Positions 1-7,494 of a stretch of 9,356 bases of DNA are shown here, piece by piece. The stretch lies in the NCBI GenBank assembly GCA_948971535.1, contig CARFEX010000013.1, positions 3,982 to 13,337 of the forward strand. The letters run 5' to 3'. Source of the DNA: an uncultured Eubacteriales bacterium (GTDB taxonomy: Bacteria > Bacillota > Clostridia > Christensenellales > UBA1242). The position numbers and the translations under genes were made by a program. The notes under the pieces were generated by a model that was not told the origin of the DNA, made no database searches, and saw nothing but the letters and a program-made list of their open reading frames with translations. The first letter of the stretch is position 1; each line of letters begins with the position of its first letter.

Positions 1-118
1 CATTTGCACTTTAAATTTGATAAACTATACATGTATTTATATTTATTATAAATCAAATTAGCAAAATAAAAAAGTTTAATTAAATAAACTTTTAAAATAA
101 AAAAGTTAGGAGCTAAAT
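1..118 (+). other. AT-rich leader of the plsX operon
   Basis: This stretch is almost entirely A and T and contains no gene. It holds a perfect 9-bp inverted repeat (70-78 with 85-93, 6-base loop) and a 14-bp direct repeat (63-76 and 94-107). The plsX ribosome binding site AGGAG lies at 108-112, six bases before the ATG. A -35-like TTGATA at 17-22 is followed by several TA-rich hexamers, but none sits at a convincing 16-18 bp spacing, so no promoter is called. Any upstream gene lies outside the window. Confidence 0.5.
70..93 (+). repeat. 9-bp inverted repeat in the plsX leader
   Basis: AAAAGTTTA at 70-78 is the exact reverse complement of TAAACTTTT at 85-93, with the loop ATTAAA between. The stem has only two G-C pairs, and the Ts that follow belong to the 3' arm. 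It could be a weak terminator for an upstream gene or a regulator site. It could also be a chance product of the AT-only composition. Confidence 0.35.
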
Positions 119-1153
119 ATGAAAGTTGTTATTGATGCTTTTGGCGGAGATAATGCACCGCTTGAAATTATTGAAGGAGCTATAATGGCTTTAAAAAAGA
201 ATGACGAACTTGAAGTTGTTTTTTGCGGAGATGAAGAGAAGATAAAAAACATTATTGCTGGTAGAGAAACCAGTCGTATCGAAATTATTCATGCACCAGA
301 TGTTATTTTAAATGAAGAACATCCAACAGAAGCGATAAGACATAAAAAAGAGTCATCTCTTGTAAAAGCTTTTGATGCTCTCAAAGAAAGAGAGGATATA
401 ATTGGTCTTGTTAGTGCAGGTAGCACAGGAGCAGTTCTTGCTGGCGCGATTATGAAAATAGGTAGAATCAAGGGGATTTCAAGACCAGCACTTGCACCTA
501 TATTACCAACTAAAAAGGATAATGACGTAATCATTATTGATAGCGGTGCAAATATTGATTGTAAACCAATCAACCTTTTACATTTTGCTCTTATGGGATC
601 TGCATATTATTCTATTATTTATAATAGAGAAAATCCTCGTGTAGCACTTCTTAATAATGGTTCTGAAGAGGGTAAGGGTAATGAACTTACAAAAGAGACC
701 TTTCCTCTTTTAAAAAATGCACCTATCAATTTTATCGGAAATCGAGAAGGTGGTGATTTTATGAGTGGTGATGTAGACGTAATGGTTTCAGATGGTTTTG
801 CTGGTAATGCACTTTTAAAAGGTACAGAAGGTGCTGTAAAGGCAGTTGTAACAATCTTGAAAGGAAGCATTAAAAAAGGCTTTTGGAGCAAGATAGGGTA
901 TCTATTTATGCGCCGAGTATTCAAAGAAATCAAAAATAGAGTAGACGTTCAAGGTAAACATGCTGGTAGCCCTTTACTTGGTTGCAAGAAACTTGTGGTC
1001 AAAAATCATGGTTGTTGTAAAAGGCTTAATATCTGCGCCTCAATAGAGCAAACACTTTTACTTCATAAAAAACAGCTTAATAAACAAATAGAAAAGGCAC
1101 TAGATAATCTAAATCTAACGAGTATCAGTATAGGCGAGGGAAAGAGTGAATAA
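119..1153 (+). CDS. plsX: Phosphate acyltransferase PlsX
   Basis: PlsX converts acyl-ACP and phosphate to acyl-phosphate, the donor used by PlsY to acylate glycerol-3-phosphate in phospholipid synthesis. It acts at the cytoplasmic face of the membrane. The 344-aa length is typical. Visible family motifs are IDAFGGDNAP (5-14), VSAGSTGA (98-105), RPALAPILPT (122-131), DSGANIDCKP (141-150), NGSEEGKGNELTKE (180-193) and NFIGNREGGDFMSGDVDV (204-221), followed by SDGFAGNALLKG. The C-terminal segment near H297-G298 reads HGCC where HGSS is usual, a mild divergence. The ATG at 119 is preceded by AGGAG at 108-112. The next gene overlaps its last 8 bases, so translation is probably coupled. No acyl carrier protein gene follows, although many relatives have one here. 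Confidence 0.97.
   Translation: MKVVIDAFGGDNAPLEIIEGAIMALKKNDELEVVFCGDEEKIKNIIAGRETSRIEIIHAPDVILNEEHPTEAIRHKKESSLVKAFDALKEREDIIGLVSAGSTGAVLAGAIMKIGRIKGISRPALAPILPTKKDNDVIIIDSGANIDCKPINLLHFALMGSAYYSIIYNRENPRVALLNNGSEEGKGNELTKETFPLLKNAPINFIGNREGGDFMSGDVDVMVSDGFAGNALLKGTEGAVKAVVTILKGSIKKGFWSKIGYLFMRRVFKEIKNRVDVQGKHAGSPLLGCKKLVVKNHGCCKRLNICASIEQTLLLHKKQLNKQIEKALDNLNLTSISIGEGKSE
1136..1140 (+). promoter_or_regulatory. Ribosome binding site deciding the rnc GTG start
   Basis: GAGGG lies inside the last plsX codons, five bases before the GTG at 1146. It supports the overlapping GTG as the real rnc start and suggests coupled translation. Confidence 0.7.
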
Positions 1154-1766
1154 TTTAGGCTACAATTTTAAAAATAAAGAACTTTATCAAAGGGCTTTAA
1201 CACACGCATCAAAGTCAGAGCAAAATTATGAAAGGCTAGAATTTCTTGGTGACGGAATATTAGATTTTGTAGTTGGAGAGTATCTTTTTAAACATATGCA
1301 AGAAGATGAAGGACATCTGACAGTATTAAGAAGCCACTTTGTTTCTGAAAACTATCTAGCAAAACTTTTTGATAAATTAAAATTAGAACGAGATGTTTTA
1401 GTTGGGAAAAGTTATAAAGGAAATTTATCAAAAGCAATAAAAGGCGATGTAGTAGAGGCAATTATTGCGGCAATTTATCTTGATAGCGGAATGGAAGAGT
1501 CAAAAAAGTTCATCTATGATAATTTTGACCTAGAAAGCTTTAGAAATGTTGTTGATGACAATTATAAGTCCAGACTTCAAGAGCTTGTTCAAGCATCATT
1601 TAAATGTAAGATGCAGTACGTTACGGAAAAAATTGAAAATGGATTTTCTTCAACCTTTTATATGGACGAAGATGCCATATCAACAGGGGAAGGAAATAGT
1701 AAGATAGAAGCTGAGCAAAATTGTGCAAAAAAGGCAATAGACAAATTATTCAAAATAGAAAAATAA
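1146..1766 (+). CDS. rnc: Ribonuclease III
   Basis: RNase III is a double-strand-specific endoribonuclease that processes rRNA precursors and structured mRNAs as a homodimer in the cytoplasm. The signature ERLEFLGDGILDF (29-41) carries catalytic E32 and D36. The second metal-binding pair is D101 and E104 in GDVVEAIIAAIYLD (100-113). A double-stranded RNA-binding domain covers about 139-203, opening with YKSRLQELVQ and ending with SKIEAEQNCAKKAI. At 206 aa it is somewhat shorter than the usual 225-235 aa, mainly because of a short N-terminus. The GTG start is chosen because GAGGG at 1136-1140 lies five bases upstream and no other start precedes the conserved domain. It overlaps plsX by 8 bp and is separated from smc by 73 AT-rich bases. 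Confidence 0.97.
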   Translation: MNNLGYNFKNKELYQRALTHASKSEQNYERLEFLGDGILDFVVGEYLFKHMQEDEGHLTVLRSHFVSENYLAKLFDKLKLERDVLVGKSYKGNLSKAIKGDVVEAIIAAIYLDSGMEESKKFIYDNFDLESFRNVVDDNYKSRLQELVQASFKCKMQYVTEKIENGFSSTFYMDEDAISTGEGNSKIEAEQNCAKKAIDKLFKIEK

Positions 1767-1839
1767 AGATTAACATAAAATTACAAGAGAAAATTATAAA
1801 TTTAAATTTTAAACCAAACAAAAAAGTACAGAGGTTAAT

Positions 1840-4800
1840 ATGATTTTTAAAAAGATAGAAATGGTTGGTTTCAAATCATTCGCTGATAGAACTGTTATTG
1901 AATTTGATAACAACTTTACAGCCATTGTAGGGCCAAACGGATGTGGAAAAAGTAACGTTTCAGATGCTATAAGATGGGTGCTAGGTGAACAAAGTCCAAA
2001 GAGCTTGCGTGGTAATTCTATGCAAGACGTTATTTTCAATGGTACTGAAAAACGTAAGAGCTTATCATATTGTGAGGTGACCCTTACATTTGATAATTCA
2101 ACTAGATTTTTCAACTTTGATTATGACGAACTTGCTATTACAAGAAAACTTTATCGTTCAGGCGAAAGCGAATATTTGATAAATAGAAATACCTGCCATT
2201 TACGTGATATTACAAACTTATTGTACAATAGTGGACTTGGTAAAAATGGATATTCGGTTGTAGGACAAGGTAAAGTTACTGAAATTGTGGACTCAAAACC
2301 TGAAAATCGCCGTGCCATGTTTGAAGATGCTGCAGGTATATCAAAATATAAAAGTGATAAAGCAGAAGCAGAACGCAAGCTAGATAGAACTAGGGATAAT
2401 CTCACTAGAATAAGAGATATTCTTTCTGAAATAGAAAGACAAATGGGACCACTTAAAAAGCAAGCTGAAAATGCAAAAAAATATCTTGAATTTAAGGGAC
2501 AACTTAAAGACTTAGAAGTAAATGCTTACATATATCAGTATGAAAATGCTAATACATTAAAAGCTCAAATTGGCGTTAAACTGCAAGCAATCGAAGAACA
2601 ACTATCGCTTCGTCAAGAAGAATTTGAAAATGCAAATAAGGCATACGATAAGAGTATGTTAGACCTTGAAAATTTTGATAAACTTCTTTCATCGCTTAAC
2701 AATCAAATCCTTGAATTAACAGTTAACCTTGAAAAGCAAGAGGGTGAAACAAAAATTGCACGTGAGAGAATAAATTTCACTCATAAGGAAAATGATAGAC
2801 TTCACCTTGATAGAACAAATTCAATTCAAGCATTAGAGCTTGCGAAAGAACAAAAAACAAGAAAAGAAGAAGAATTAAATGACTTAAACTCTGATTTTTC
2901 TGCACTTGAAAGTTCATTTACAATGCTTTCTGACCAGTATTCAAAAATAGCGAATGACCTTATTCTAAGTGAAGATGAGCAAGGTGCATCTCAACAAAAA
3001 ATAATAGAAACCTTGGGCTCTTTGTCAGATATAAAGAGTAGTGTTTCACGTCTTATGGCAGAAAAAGAACTTTTGTCAAATAATCTTATCTCTCTTCAAG
3101 AAGATATGGAAGGCTTGAATGCAAAGAAAACAGAAGTTTCTTCTTCACTTTTAGAAGTTAGAAGATTGCTCGAAGAAAAGGAAAACTTGCTTTCAAATCT
3201 TAAAAAACAAGAGCAAGAACTTTTAGGTAAACAGTATATTGAGGAAAATAAAATTAAAGACCTTGAAAATGAAAAAGCTAATCTTACAACTCAAATCAAG
3301 GTCTATGAGAATAGAAAGAAACTGCTTACCGACCTTCAAACAGAATATGAAGGGTACGCTTATTCTGTTAAAAAATTGCTTAAAGAAAGTGAGCGTAATA
3401 GTGAACTTCGCAAGAATATAGTAGGTGTTGTTGCATCGCTAATTAAAGTGCCACAAAAATTTGAAACAGCGATTGAAGTAGCTCTTGGCGGTGCCGTTCA
3501 AAATATTGTTACCTTTGATGAAGATGGAGCAAAAATGCTTATAAAATTCCTCAAAGAAAATCAATATGGACGAGCAACTTTCCTTCCAATCACTTCAATG
3601 AAATCTAGAACTATCAATAAATCGCTAATTCAAGGTAAAAATGGTTGCTTTGGTGTGGCTAGTGACTTAGTTGACTACGATAAAAAGATAGAAAACGTTG
3701 TTAGCAACTTGCTGGGAGGAACCGTTATAGTTGAAAATCTTTCTATCGCTGTAAATCTTGCAAAATCAACCAGTTATACATTCCGTATCGTTACACTTGA
3801 TGGAGATGTAGTTAATCCACAAGGTTCATTAACAGGCGGTAGTAAAAAAGCTGAAGCTGTGAATATTATGGGACGTCAACGAGAAATCGAATCTCTTGGT
3901 GATGAGATAATCAAATTGACATTAAAACAAGAGCAACTTGGCAAGTCTTATGATGAAAGTTTAATATCTTTTCAAAATGGAAAAAAAGAGATAGTAGAGT
4001 TGCAAAATAAGAAAACTCAGCTAGAAGTTGAAATAGCAAAAGAAAGAGAAAAACTAGATAGATTTGTAGCTACAGAAGAAGAATTAACTGATAATATTAT
4101 GGTTTCTTCAAATGAAGCTCAAACTGTCAAAAATAAACTTGAACTTATTGAAAATGACCTTTCTCGTTCTGAAAAAATAGAAAGTGCATTAAGTGGCAAT
4201 AAATATGATGCTGATGAGCTTGTACGTGAGAAGAAAGAAAAGTATGATAAACTTCGTCAAGAAAGAGATAAGATAAATGAAAATATTTTATCGGTGAAAG
4301 TGGAACTTGCATCAACAAAGCAAAAAATCACTGCATCAGAAGGCGAAATTTCAAGACTTGAAGATGAGATAGGTAGGTTTAATGTAGCAATTTCTAATTA
4401 TGAAAGTCAGATAGCAAAAAATGATGAGTTTATTGCGTCTGCGGAAGAAATGATAAAGCAAAAGCTTGCTTCTGCTCCATCATCAGCAAAAAAGCAAGAG
4501 CTTGAAAGTATTATTGCAAAGAGAAGCGAGGTCGAGTCAAATAAGGGTAATATCTCAATTAGAATTAAAGAGCTTGACTCGCAAAAAGCAAGTTTAATGG
4601 AAGAAATTTCAAAAATCAATGATAAGAAATTTAGGGAAGAAATGAACCTATCAAAAGTAGATACAGAACTTGAACAAATGCAGGAGCGTATCTATGAAGA
4701 ATATTCATTGACCTATTCAAGCTGTCAAGATTTACGCCGACCAGACTTTGATATTTCAGTTGCGATGCCAGAAATTAACAAACTTAAAAAATCAATTTCT

Positions 4801-5424
4801 GCACTTGGCTATGTAAATGTAAACGCAATAGAAGATTGCAAAGTTCTTCTAGACCGATATGACGATATGAACGGGCAGGCCGAAGACCTAGAAAAAGCAG
4901 AGGAAGATTTAAATAAAATCATCAAAGACCTTTCTGGTATAATGATTGAAAAGTTTAATAACGAACTTGATAGAATAAATGAAAGTTTCAAAATAACATT
5001 TAGAGAACTTTTTGGTGGTGGAACTGCTAGACTTGCTCTCAGTGATGAAACTCAGCCACTAGAATCTGGAGTTGAGATATTGGCTCAACCTCCTGGAAAG
5101 AAAATTCAAAATATGACACTTCTTTCAGGTGGAGAAAAATCTCTTACTGCTATGGCTGTTATATTCGCTATTCTTAGAATTAAACCACTTCCTTTCTGTT
5201 TGTTTGACGAAGTAGAGGCAGCGCTTGATGATTCTAACGTAGAAATTATAGATAAATACCTTAGAAAACTTAGCAGTGAAACTCAATTTATACTTATTAC
5301 TCACAAGAAACCAACCATGGAATACGCACTTTCTCTCTATGGTGTAACCATGGAAGAAAAAGGTGTGTCAAAGATTGTTTCAGTAAAACTTGCAGATGCA
5401 ATCAAGAATGCACAGGAGGGGTAA
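1840..5424 (+). CDS. smc: Chromosome segregation protein SMC
   Basis: SMC is the ATPase core of the SMC-ScpAB condensin that compacts and segregates the nucleoid. The 1194-aa protein has the full SMC layout. The N-terminal ATPase half carries Walker A GPNGCGKSN at 31-39 and the Q-loop region near QSPKSLRG (51-58). A first long coiled coil spans about 170-510. The hinge is about 525-670, from GVVASLIKV to LTGGSKK. A second coiled coil spans about 680-1020. The C-terminal half carries the signature LSGGEK (1095-1100), Walker B plus D-loop CLFDEVEAALDD (1120-1131, D1123/E1124) and the switch histidine H1155 in ITHKKPTME. The Walker B/D-loop has Phe-Asp and Val-Glu where LDEVDAALD is common, both conservative. 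The start is set by AGAGG at 1830-1834, five bases before ATG. No scpA or scpB is in the window. The stop directly abuts ftsY. Confidence 0.98.
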   Translation: MIFKKIEMVGFKSFADRTVIEFDNNFTAIVGPNGCGKSNVSDAIRWVLGEQSPKSLRGNSMQDVIFNGTEKRKSLSYCEVTLTFDNSTRFFNFDYDELAITRKLYRSGESEYLINRNTCHLRDITNLLYNSGLGKNGYSVVGQGKVTEIVDSKPENRRAMFEDAAGISKYKSDKAEAERKLDRTRDNLTRIRDILSEIERQMGPLKKQAENAKKYLEFKGQLKDLEVNAYIYQYENANTLKAQIGVKLQAIEEQLSLRQEEFENANKAYDKSMLDLENFDKLLSSLNNQILELTVNLEKQEGETKIARERINFTHKENDRLHLDRTNSIQALELAKEQKTRKEEELNDLNSDFSALESSFTMLSDQYSKIANDLILSEDEQGASQQKIIETLGSLSDIKSSVSRLMAEKELLSNNLISLQEDMEGLNAKKTEVSSSLLEVRRLLEEKENLLSNLKKQEQELLGKQYIEENKIKDLENEKANLTTQIKVYENRKKLLTDLQTEYEGYAYSVKKLLKESERNSELRKNIVGVVASLIKVPQKFETAIEVALGGAVQNIVTFDEDGAKMLIKFLKENQYGRATFLPITSMKSRTINKSLIQGKNGCFGVASDLVDYDKKIENVVSNLLGGTVIVENLSIAVNLAKSTSYTFRIVTLDGDVVNPQGSLTGGSKKAEAVNIMGRQREIESLGDEIIKLTLKQEQLGKSYDESLISFQNGKKEIVELQNKKTQLEVEIAKEREKLDRFVATEEELTDNIMVSSNEAQTVKNKLELIENDLSRSEKIESALSGNKYDADELVREKKEKYDKLRQERDKINENILSVKVELASTKQKITASEGEISRLEDEIGRFNVAISNYESQIAKNDEFIASAEEMIKQKLASAPSSAKKQELESIIAKRSEVESNKGNISIRIKELDSQKASLMEEISKINDKKFREEMNLSKVDTELEQMQERIYEEYSLTYSSCQDLRRPDFDISVAMPEINKLKKSISALGYVNVNAIEDCKVLLDRYDDMNGQAEDLEKAEEDLNKIIKDLSGIMIEKFNNELDRINESFKITFRELFGGGTARLALSDETQPLESGVEILAQPPGKKIQNMTLLSGGEKSLTAMAVIFAILRIKPLPFCLFDEVEAALDDSNVEIIDKYLRKLSSETQFILITHKKPTMEYALSLYGVTMEEKGVSKIVSVKLADAIKNAQEG
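5414..5421 (+). promoter_or_regulatory. Strong ftsY ribosome binding site inside the smc 3' end
   Basis: AGGAGGGG is encoded by the last smc codons. The smc stop TAA (5422-5424) is followed immediately by the ftsY ATG at 5425. The near-perfect Shine-Dalgarno supports this start and suggests that ftsY is translated efficiently from the smc transcript. Confidence 0.8.
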
Positions 5425-6321
5425 ATGGGAATTTTTAAAAAAATAGGTGAGGCATTACGAAAAACTAGAGAAACATTTGCTAGAAAAGTTGATGCACTCC
5501 TAAGTCACGGAGAGCTTGATGATGACTTTTATGATGAGTTAACCGATATACTTATTTCTTGTGATATAGGTGTTAAAACTAGCTTGGAGCTTGTAGAAGA
5601 ACTAAGAGTTCGAGCTAGAAAAACCAAACTCAGAAATGCGGAAGATGTCAGAAAAGAATTGAAAAGTATTTTGAAAGAGGATTTTGATAATCTAAATCAA
5701 ATAACCATTCAATATCCTGCCGTAATAACTATAATAGGTGTAAATGGTGTAGGGAAGACAACTACTATAGGAAAACTATCTAAATATTTTAAAAACCAGA
5801 AAAAAGATGTAACTCTTGTTGCAGGAGATACCTTTCGTGCTGCCGCTTCAAGCCAACTTGGTGAATGGGCAGAAAGAACCAAAACAAGAATTATAAAACA
5901 TGCTGAAGGAGCAGATGCAGCGGCAGTTGTATTTGACGGAATTACTAGTGCAAAAGCTAAGGGAACAGACGTACTCTTAGTTGACACTGCTGGTAGACTT
6001 CATACAAAAACTAATCTTATGGAAGAACTTAAAAAGATAGATAAAGTAATCAATAGAGAGTATCCTGATGCCCATAAATACAATCTTATAGTTTTGGATG
6101 CTACAACAGGACAAAATGCTTTAAGCCAAATAAATGCCTTTAAAGAATTTGTCCAAATTGATGGTATTGTGCTAACAAAGCTTGACGGTACTGCAAAAGG
6201 TGGTGTAGTTGTAGCTATCGAAAAGGATTATTCATTACCAGTAGTTTTTGTTGGAACAGGCGAAGGTGTTGATGATATAGAAGAGTTTTCAAGTCAGGAC
6301 TTTGTCGAAAATCTTTTTTAA
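5425..6321 (+). CDS. ftsY: Signal recognition particle receptor FtsY
   Basis: FtsY is the SRP receptor GTPase. It pairs with Ffh at the membrane to deliver ribosomes with nascent membrane proteins to SecYEG. The 298-aa protein is essentially an NG-domain FtsY. The helical N domain covers about 1-90. The GTPase follows with G1 GVNGVGKTTT (105-114), the SRP-family DTFRAAA (135-141), G3 DTAGR (187-191), G4 TKLDG (251-255) and the closing GTGEGVDDIEEF (277-288). It lacks the long acidic A domain of enterobacterial FtsY, as is normal in Firmicutes. The amphipathic, basic start MGIFKKIGEALRKTR probably serves as the lipid-binding helix. The usual neighbours ylxM and ffh do not follow. A terminator lies about 80 bases downstream, so it is the last gene of the plsX operon. 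Confidence 0.97.
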   Translation: MGIFKKIGEALRKTRETFARKVDALLSHGELDDDFYDELTDILISCDIGVKTSLELVEELRVRARKTKLRNAEDVRKELKSILKEDFDNLNQITIQYPAVITIIGVNGVGKTTTIGKLSKYFKNQKKDVTLVAGDTFRAAASSQLGEWAERTKTRIIKHAEGADAAAVVFDGITSAKAKGTDVLLVDTAGRLHTKTNLMEELKKIDKVINREYPDAHKYNLIVLDATTGQNALSQINAFKEFVQIDGIVLTKLDGTAKGGVVVAIEKDYSLPVVFVGTGEGVDDIEEFSSQDFVENLF

Positions 6322-6343
6322 CTATTATGTCTTGCATAATAGT
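6321..6343 (+). other. Perfect 9-bp hairpin at the ftsY stop codon
   Basis: ACTATTATG (6321-6329) pairs exactly with CATAATAGT (6335-6343) around a 5-base loop, starting at the last base of the ftsY stop. No T-run follows, so it does not look like an intrinsic terminator. It may protect the mRNA 3' end or act with the true terminator downstream. Confidence 0.4.
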
Positions 6344-6398
6344 CTGACTAGTATTGAAATTAAGCTAGTATGTTATGTTTATATAACTAATTTTAAAC

Positions 6399-6428
6399 AA
6401 ATCTCAGTTCACAAAACTGGGATTTTTT
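6399..6428 (+). terminator. Intrinsic terminator of the plsX-rnc-smc-ftsY operon
   Basis: An 11-bp stem is formed by AAATCTCAGTT (6399-6409) and AACTGGGATTT (6415-6425), with one T-G wobble and the loop CACAA. A run of six Ts (6423-6428) overlaps and extends beyond the 3' arm. It separates the housekeeping operon from the sigma factor module. Confidence 0.85.
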
Positions 6429-6434
6429 AATTCT

Positions 6435-6478
6435 AAATATGACAAATTTTGAGTGTCCAAGCAAAATATGACAAATTT
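6435..6478 (+). repeat. Perfect 15-bp direct repeat, 29 bp period
   Basis: AAATATGACAAATTT occurs at 6435-6449 and again without change at 6464-6478, separated by 14 bases. Each copy contains the C and G bases of ATGACA, so it is not simple AT repetition. The place, between a terminator and a sigma factor gene, suits a pair of regulator sites, but no binding protein can be named. Confidence 0.6.
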
Positions 6479-6521
6479 CAACATATATAAGTCGTATGGG
6501 AAAACGTTATGTTTTCTTTTC

Positions 6522-6527
6522 AAGGAG
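6522..6527 (+). promoter_or_regulatory. Ribosome binding site deciding the sigma factor start
   Basis: AAGGAG lies six bases before the ATG at 6534. It favours this start over an in-frame GTG at 6453, which has no Shine-Dalgarno sequence and would run through the direct repeats. Confidence 0.75.
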
Positions 6528-6533
6528 TTATAT

Positions 6534-7427
6534 ATGATTTATGAAAGTCTTATAAATTTTACTAGCAAGATTTGTTGTTTTACATCTTTTGTAAACACCA
6601 TACAGGGCTTTCCTGAACCTCTTACCAAAGAGGAAGAAAGAGAATGGCTTTTAAAAAAAGAGCAGGGTGACCCCGAGGCAAGAGAGGTTCTTATTAGTAG
6701 GAATTTAAGACTTGTTTCTCATGTAGTAAAAAATTATGCAAACTCGCTTGAAGCAGATGACCTAATTTCTGTTGGAACTATTGGTCTTATAAAAGCTGTT
6801 GATACTTTCAAAATGGATAAGAATGTAACTCTAGCAACTTATGCTGCTAGATGTATTTCAAATGAAATTTTAATGCTTATAAGGTCGAATAAAAGACACA
6901 AAAATAATGTTTCATTAAATTCAGGTTTTGCTCCAAAAAATGACAGTGAAGAGTTAGAACTTGAAAACATGATACCTGCTGGTGAGGAATACGATGTATT
7001 TAATCAAGTAGAAAGTGATTGTTTGGTACAGGATATTATTTCAGTTATGAAGGAAAAGCTTTCTACTATGGAATTTGATATACTCTGTTATTGCTTTGGT
7101 ATTTGTGAGCATGAACGAAAAACTCAAAAGGAGATAGGCGAGATATATGATTTGTCACGTTCCTATATTTCAAGAATAGAAAACAAAGCAATAAACACTA
7201 TAAAAAAATACATGAAAATTGATGATGAAAGTTTGGCTTGTGACCCTATAAATGGCCCAATTATTCTGTCAGAAAGGGTAGAGTCAGTAAAAGGAAAAAG
7301 GGTGGGAACTCGTGGAATTAAGTATAAAGATATGAAAAAGCGAGAGTCAATAGCGACAAAAAATAGCAATAATAGCCAATTAAATTCAAAAAATAAAGAT
7401 ATTATTAGCTTTGAAGAAAAAATTTAA
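6534..7427 (+). CDS. sigK: Sporulation sigma factor, sigma-K-like, with C-terminal extension
   Basis: This is a sigma-70 family factor of the sporulation sigma-K/sigma-E group, which directs RNA polymerase to late mother-cell genes in spore formers. The 297-aa protein has FPEPL (26-30), then region 2: SRNLRLVSHVVKNY (55-68), DDLISVGTIGLIKAVDTF (75-92) and TLATYAARCISNEILMLIR (99-117). Region 4 is about 166-228, with the helix-turn-helix in TQKEIGEIYDLSRSYISRIE (197-216). FPEPL, SHVVKNY and RSYISRIE resemble sigma-K more than sigma-E. Residues 1-25 are fairly hydrophobic and sit where pro-sigma-K has its removable pro-peptide; processing is an inference. Unusually, about 69 basic, Asn-rich residues follow region 4, where sigma-K normally ends. 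Confidence is high for the family and moderate for the sigma-K subtype. A DisA_N-like gene follows after 74 bases. Confidence 0.85.
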   Translation: MIYESLINFTSKICCFTSFVNTIQGFPEPLTKEEEREWLLKKEQGDPEAREVLISRNLRLVSHVVKNYANSLEADDLISVGTIGLIKAVDTFKMDKNVTLATYAARCISNEILMLIRSNKRHKNNVSLNSGFAPKNDSEELELENMIPAGEEYDVFNQVESDCLVQDIISVMKEKLSTMEFDILCYCFGICEHERKTQKEIGEIYDLSRSYISRIENKAINTIKKYMKIDDESLACDPINGPIILSERVESVKGKRVGTRGIKYKDMKKRESIATKNSNNSQLNSKNKDIISFEEKI

Positions 7428-7453
7428 TATTTTGTAAAATGTGTTAATTTTAT

Positions 7454-7481
7454 TTGATTTTTTGTACAAAGTTATTATATT
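7454..7481 (+). promoter_or_regulatory. Possible promoter before the DisA_N-like gene
   Basis: TTGATT (7454-7459) and TATATT (7476-7481) are 16 bases apart and resemble weak sigma-A boxes. A perfect 10-bp palindrome TTTGTACAAA (7461-7470) fills the spacer and could be an operator. The transcript would start only a base or two before the Shine-Dalgarno, which argues against it, and cotranscription with the sigma gene is equally possible. Confidence 0.25.
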
Positions 7482-7489
7482 CTACTTGT

Positions 7490-7494
7490 AGGAG
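7490..7494 (+). promoter_or_regulatory. Ribosome binding site deciding the TTG start
   Basis: AGGAG stands seven bases before the TTG at 7502. This spacing is ideal and selects the TTG over another in-frame TTG at 7454, which would place the Shine-Dalgarno within the gene. Confidence 0.75.

Larger units (their letters stand above)
6429..6533 (+). promoter_or_regulatory. Upstream region of the sigma-K-like gene with paired 15-bp repeats
   Basis: This AT-rich gap must hold the promoter of the sigma gene if the terminator before it is efficient. It contains AAATATGACAAATTT twice (6435-6449 and 6464-6478). A CATATATAA segment at 6482-6490 resembles the CATA of sigma-E/sigma-K -10 boxes, but no partner -35 stands at the right distance. 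A small inverted repeat (GAAAAC 6500-6505, GTTTTC 6511-6516) followed by TTTT lies just before the ribosome binding site. No classical sigma-A promoter was found. Confidence 0.4.

Noticed and set aside
17..52. Sigma-A promoter for the plsX operon (TTGATA with TATAAA)
   Set aside because: The spacing is 24 bases, and nearer TA-rich hexamers give spacings of 14-15; nothing is convincing.
289..933. Minus-strand open frames opposite plsX
   Set aside because: They are antisense to strongly conserved plsX codons, have no recognisable domains or ribosome binding sites, and reflect composition.
1809..2405. Minus-strand open frames opposite the smc start
   Set aside because: They are antisense to the SMC Walker A region and show no protein family features.
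3239..3421. Small plus-strand frame within smc
   Set aside because: It is an out-of-frame shadow of the coiled-coil coding sequence, Lys/Leu-rich from codon bias, with no start signal.
6321..6343. Hairpin after ftsY as the operon terminator
   Set aside because: No T-run follows; the stem at 6399-6428 is a far better terminator.
6464..6490. Sigma-E type promoter (AATATG with CATATATAA) for the sigma-K-like gene
   Set aside because: The gap of about 11 bases is too short for sigma-E promoters and both boxes are poor matches.
6453..6533. Upstream GTG start that would add 27 residues to the sigma factor
   Set aside because: It has no Shine-Dalgarno sequence and overlaps the direct repeats; the ATG at 6534 has AAGGAG at proper spacing and gives a sigma-K-like N-terminus.
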